Below are positions 62,770 through 64,000 of a stretch of 64,000 nt of DNA, piece by piece. Below the pieces are notes generated by a model that saw only the letters and a program-made list of their open reading frames with translations, was not told where the DNA came from and did no database searches. The DNA lies in NCBI RefSeq assembly GCF_009495745.1, contig NZ_WIDQ01000019.1, positions 26,550 through 90,549 of the forward strand, read 5' to 3'. This stretch comes from Niveispirillum sp. SYP-B3756 (GTDB lineage Bacteria; Pseudomonadota; Alphaproteobacteria; Azospirillales; Azospirillaceae). Numbering within the stretch: position 1 is the stretch's first letter; every line of letters starts with the position of its first letter. The translations under genes and the position numbers were made by a program.

Positions 62770-63510
62770 CTATAGCGACAGTTCCGTATCTTCCTGCGCC
62801 AGCCGCACCAGATCCACCATGGCGGCCCGTGCCGCCACCGGATCGCTGTTGCCGATGGCTTCATAAAGAACGCGGTGGTCGGCCACCGGGTCGCGCGGCA
62901 GCTTGCGCTTGCGCTGTTTGAAAATGGTGGTCCAGCTGACAGCGGCGGAGATGGTGCTGGACAGGGTCATCAGTGGTGCGTTGCGCGAGGCTTCCAGAAT
63001 GGCGTGGTGGAATAGCTGGTCCGCCTCCCGCCCCGCCTCCGTGGCCAGCCCGTGGCGTGCCATTTCCTCCAGCGCGTGGCCCATGCGGGCCAGATCGGCG
63101 CCGCTGCGGCGGACGGCGGCCAGCTCGGCGGCCGAGGGTTCGATGATCATGCGCAGTTCAAACAGGCCGCGGATGAATTCCACACTCGGCTCACCCTCAA
63201 ACATCCAGGCCAGCACGTCGGGGTCCAGCAGGTTCCAGCGTTCCTTTTCCGTCACCCGCGTGCCGGTGCGCGGCCGGCTTTCCACCAGCCCCTTGGCGGA
63301 CAGGATGCGCACCGCCTCCCGATAGGCGGTGCGTGAGACGTCCAGCTGTTCGGAAAACTCAATCTCCCCCGGCAGCGTGTCGCCCGGCTTGTAAATGCCG
63401 GTGACAATATCCACGCCCAGATCATGGGCGATGGAACCATGGATCCGCTTCATGGATGTGGTATTCAAGCCGGTGGTCCGGGGACCGGTCTGTTCCTTGC
63501 GCTGACGCAT
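62770..63510 (-). CDS. GntR-family transcriptional regulator, FadR subfamily
   Basis: 246 residues from the ATG at 63510 (AGGGTGAAG site directly upstream); an ATG at 63594 is possible. The N-terminal winged HTH (~30-90) reads GIYKPGDTLPGEIEFSEQLD, VSRTAYREAVRILSAKGLVE, SRPRTGTRVT. The FCD ligand domain (~110-235) has FIRGLFELRMIIEPSAAELA and the metal-binding His residues in READQLFHHAIL and VADHRVLYEAI. FCD proteins sense sugar acids or other carboxylates. Motif copies upstream of this gene and of the arabinose genes suggest it controls them, with an arabonate-type inducer (inference). Confidence 0.9.
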   Translation of the reverse strand: MRQRKEQTGPRTTGLNTTSMKRIHGSIAHDLGVDIVTGIYKPGDTLPGEIEFSEQLDVSRTAYREAVRILSAKGLVESRPRTGTRVTEKERWNLLDPDVLAWMFEGEPSVEFIRGLFELRMIIEPSAAELAAVRRSGADLARMGHALEEMARHGLATEAGREADQLFHHAILEASRNAPLMTLSSTISAAVSWTTIFKQRKRKLPRDPVADHRVLYEAIGNSDPVAARAAMVDLVRLAQEDTELSL

Positions 63511-63875
63511 CTTCACCCTGCGGGTTTCCCTTTGCCCGGCAGAGGTGCCGGGCTGGCCATTATAGCCCGGTTTTCCAGCTTTTGGGATAGTCATCCTCAG
63601 GCTGATCGGCAAAATTGCACGATTTGTCAGAGAAATAGCGGGGCTGGGCTTTCCCCCGGCAGGGGCGGGAATGGCTGGCTCTACCCGTCATTGACAGGGC
63701 CATCCCCGTGCCTATCCTACCCCGCTGGTATAAATAATCATACTTTTGCCGGCGATTGAGGGGCCGGATCAAGTCATGCCCCTCAATCGCCGGCGCCAGC
63801 ATCCGCTGGCTTGGCTACGCCGCACGTGCGGCGCGGCGGCAGTCGCAGCATTACCAACGGTCATGAATGATGACC
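63511..63875. other. Spacer between GntR gene and IS element
   Basis: No gene seen. It contains the candidate operator at 63622-63637 and an inverted CCGGCGATTGAGGGG/CCCCTCAATCGCCGG pair (about 63749-63764 and 63779-63793), which could be a terminator or operator. Confidence 0.5.
63622..63637 (-). promoter_or_regulatory. Candidate GntR operator upstream of its own gene
   Basis: ATTTGTCAGAGAAATA, matching the motif at 56778 (ATTTGTCTGATAAATA) at 13 of 16 positions. It lies 112 bases upstream of the chosen start. Confidence 0.5.
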
Positions 63876-64000
63876 GGGCCTGTTGAAGAAGTCCTGATAT
63901 TTTGATTCGATGGCGATGTCACGGGAGGCATCGCCATGTTGGGTCAAAAGGATCGTCGTCAGCCTGAGCTGTTTGTGGCGTGCTCGCTGCGGGAGCTGCT
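63876..64000 (+). mobile_element. Start of an insertion sequence with transposase (partial)
   Basis: From GGGCCTGTTGAAGAAGTC (63876-63893), a terminal-repeat-like end, the DNA leads to an ATG at 63936 reading MLGQKDRRQPELFVACSLRE to the window edge. This opening is typical of DDE transposases of the IS1182/IS5 type. The family cannot be settled from 21 residues. Confidence 0.7.

Overview
This is a GC-rich (roughly 60-65% by eye) window whose genes look alphaproteobacterial. The best guess is an Azospirillaceae-type member of the Rhodospirillales. That guess is inference from codon and protein style: Caulobacter/Azospirillum-like oxidative arabinose genes, TonB receptors and R-body genes. The window holds an iteron-type replication origin with a Rep_3-like initiator and its own parAB and parS-like sites. 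It therefore most likely belongs to a secondary replicon (chromid or megaplasmid) and not to the main chromosome.

Layout. 1-6271: type II secretion genes, gspE-F-H-I-J on the minus strand (gspJ-like cut by the window edge) and divergent gspD. 6507-11815: an RNA-repair/RNA-quality locus. It has the sigma54 activator rtcR, a -24/-12 promoter, the Ro60 orthologue rsr, three tandem Y RNAs that I could fold by hand, rtcB with one in-frame TGA, and a short rtcA remnant. 12123-19912: a two-partner secretion pair, a 2014-residue haemagglutinin-type exoprotein with eleven 294-bp repeats and its TpsB transporter. 20292-22352: a Tat-exported PhoX/DUF839 phosphatase-like protein. 22454-29627: the replicon core (rep, iterons, parA, parB, two parS-like palindromes), with an LRR-Roc-COR-TIR protein inserted between rep and parB. 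29621-30559: a sugar-nucleotide epimerase.

30736-38714: a minus-strand R-body (Reb) operon. It has four clear RebB proteins, three divergent Reb-like proteins, a large unknown protein, an Ala-rich helical protein, a GH108-type muramidase, a flavin amine-oxidase-like protein and an unusual degenerate-AAA/AraC regulator. 39189-63510: an arabinan/L-arabinose utilisation region (TonB receptor, GH51, two GH43, mutarotase, MFS importer, sugar-acid dehydratase, keto-deoxy-sugar-acid dehydratase, 2,5-dioxovalerate dehydrogenase, FadR-type GntR regulator). Three large RTX/Calx-beta proteins, two of them metalloproteases, interrupt it. The window ends in the first bases of an insertion sequence.

How they work together. 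The arabinan genes form a complete logical route from polymer to 2-oxoglutarate. Their promoters share an ATTTGTC(T/A)GA motif that also lies upstream of the GntR gene, which suggests one local regulon. In the RNA-repair locus the Ro/Y RNA half looks intact while the RtcB/RtcA half looks broken. The most notable observations are the tandem Y RNAs, two of which fold as tRNA mimics opened at different points of the tRNA fold, and the R-body operon with its lytic enzyme and hybrid regulator.
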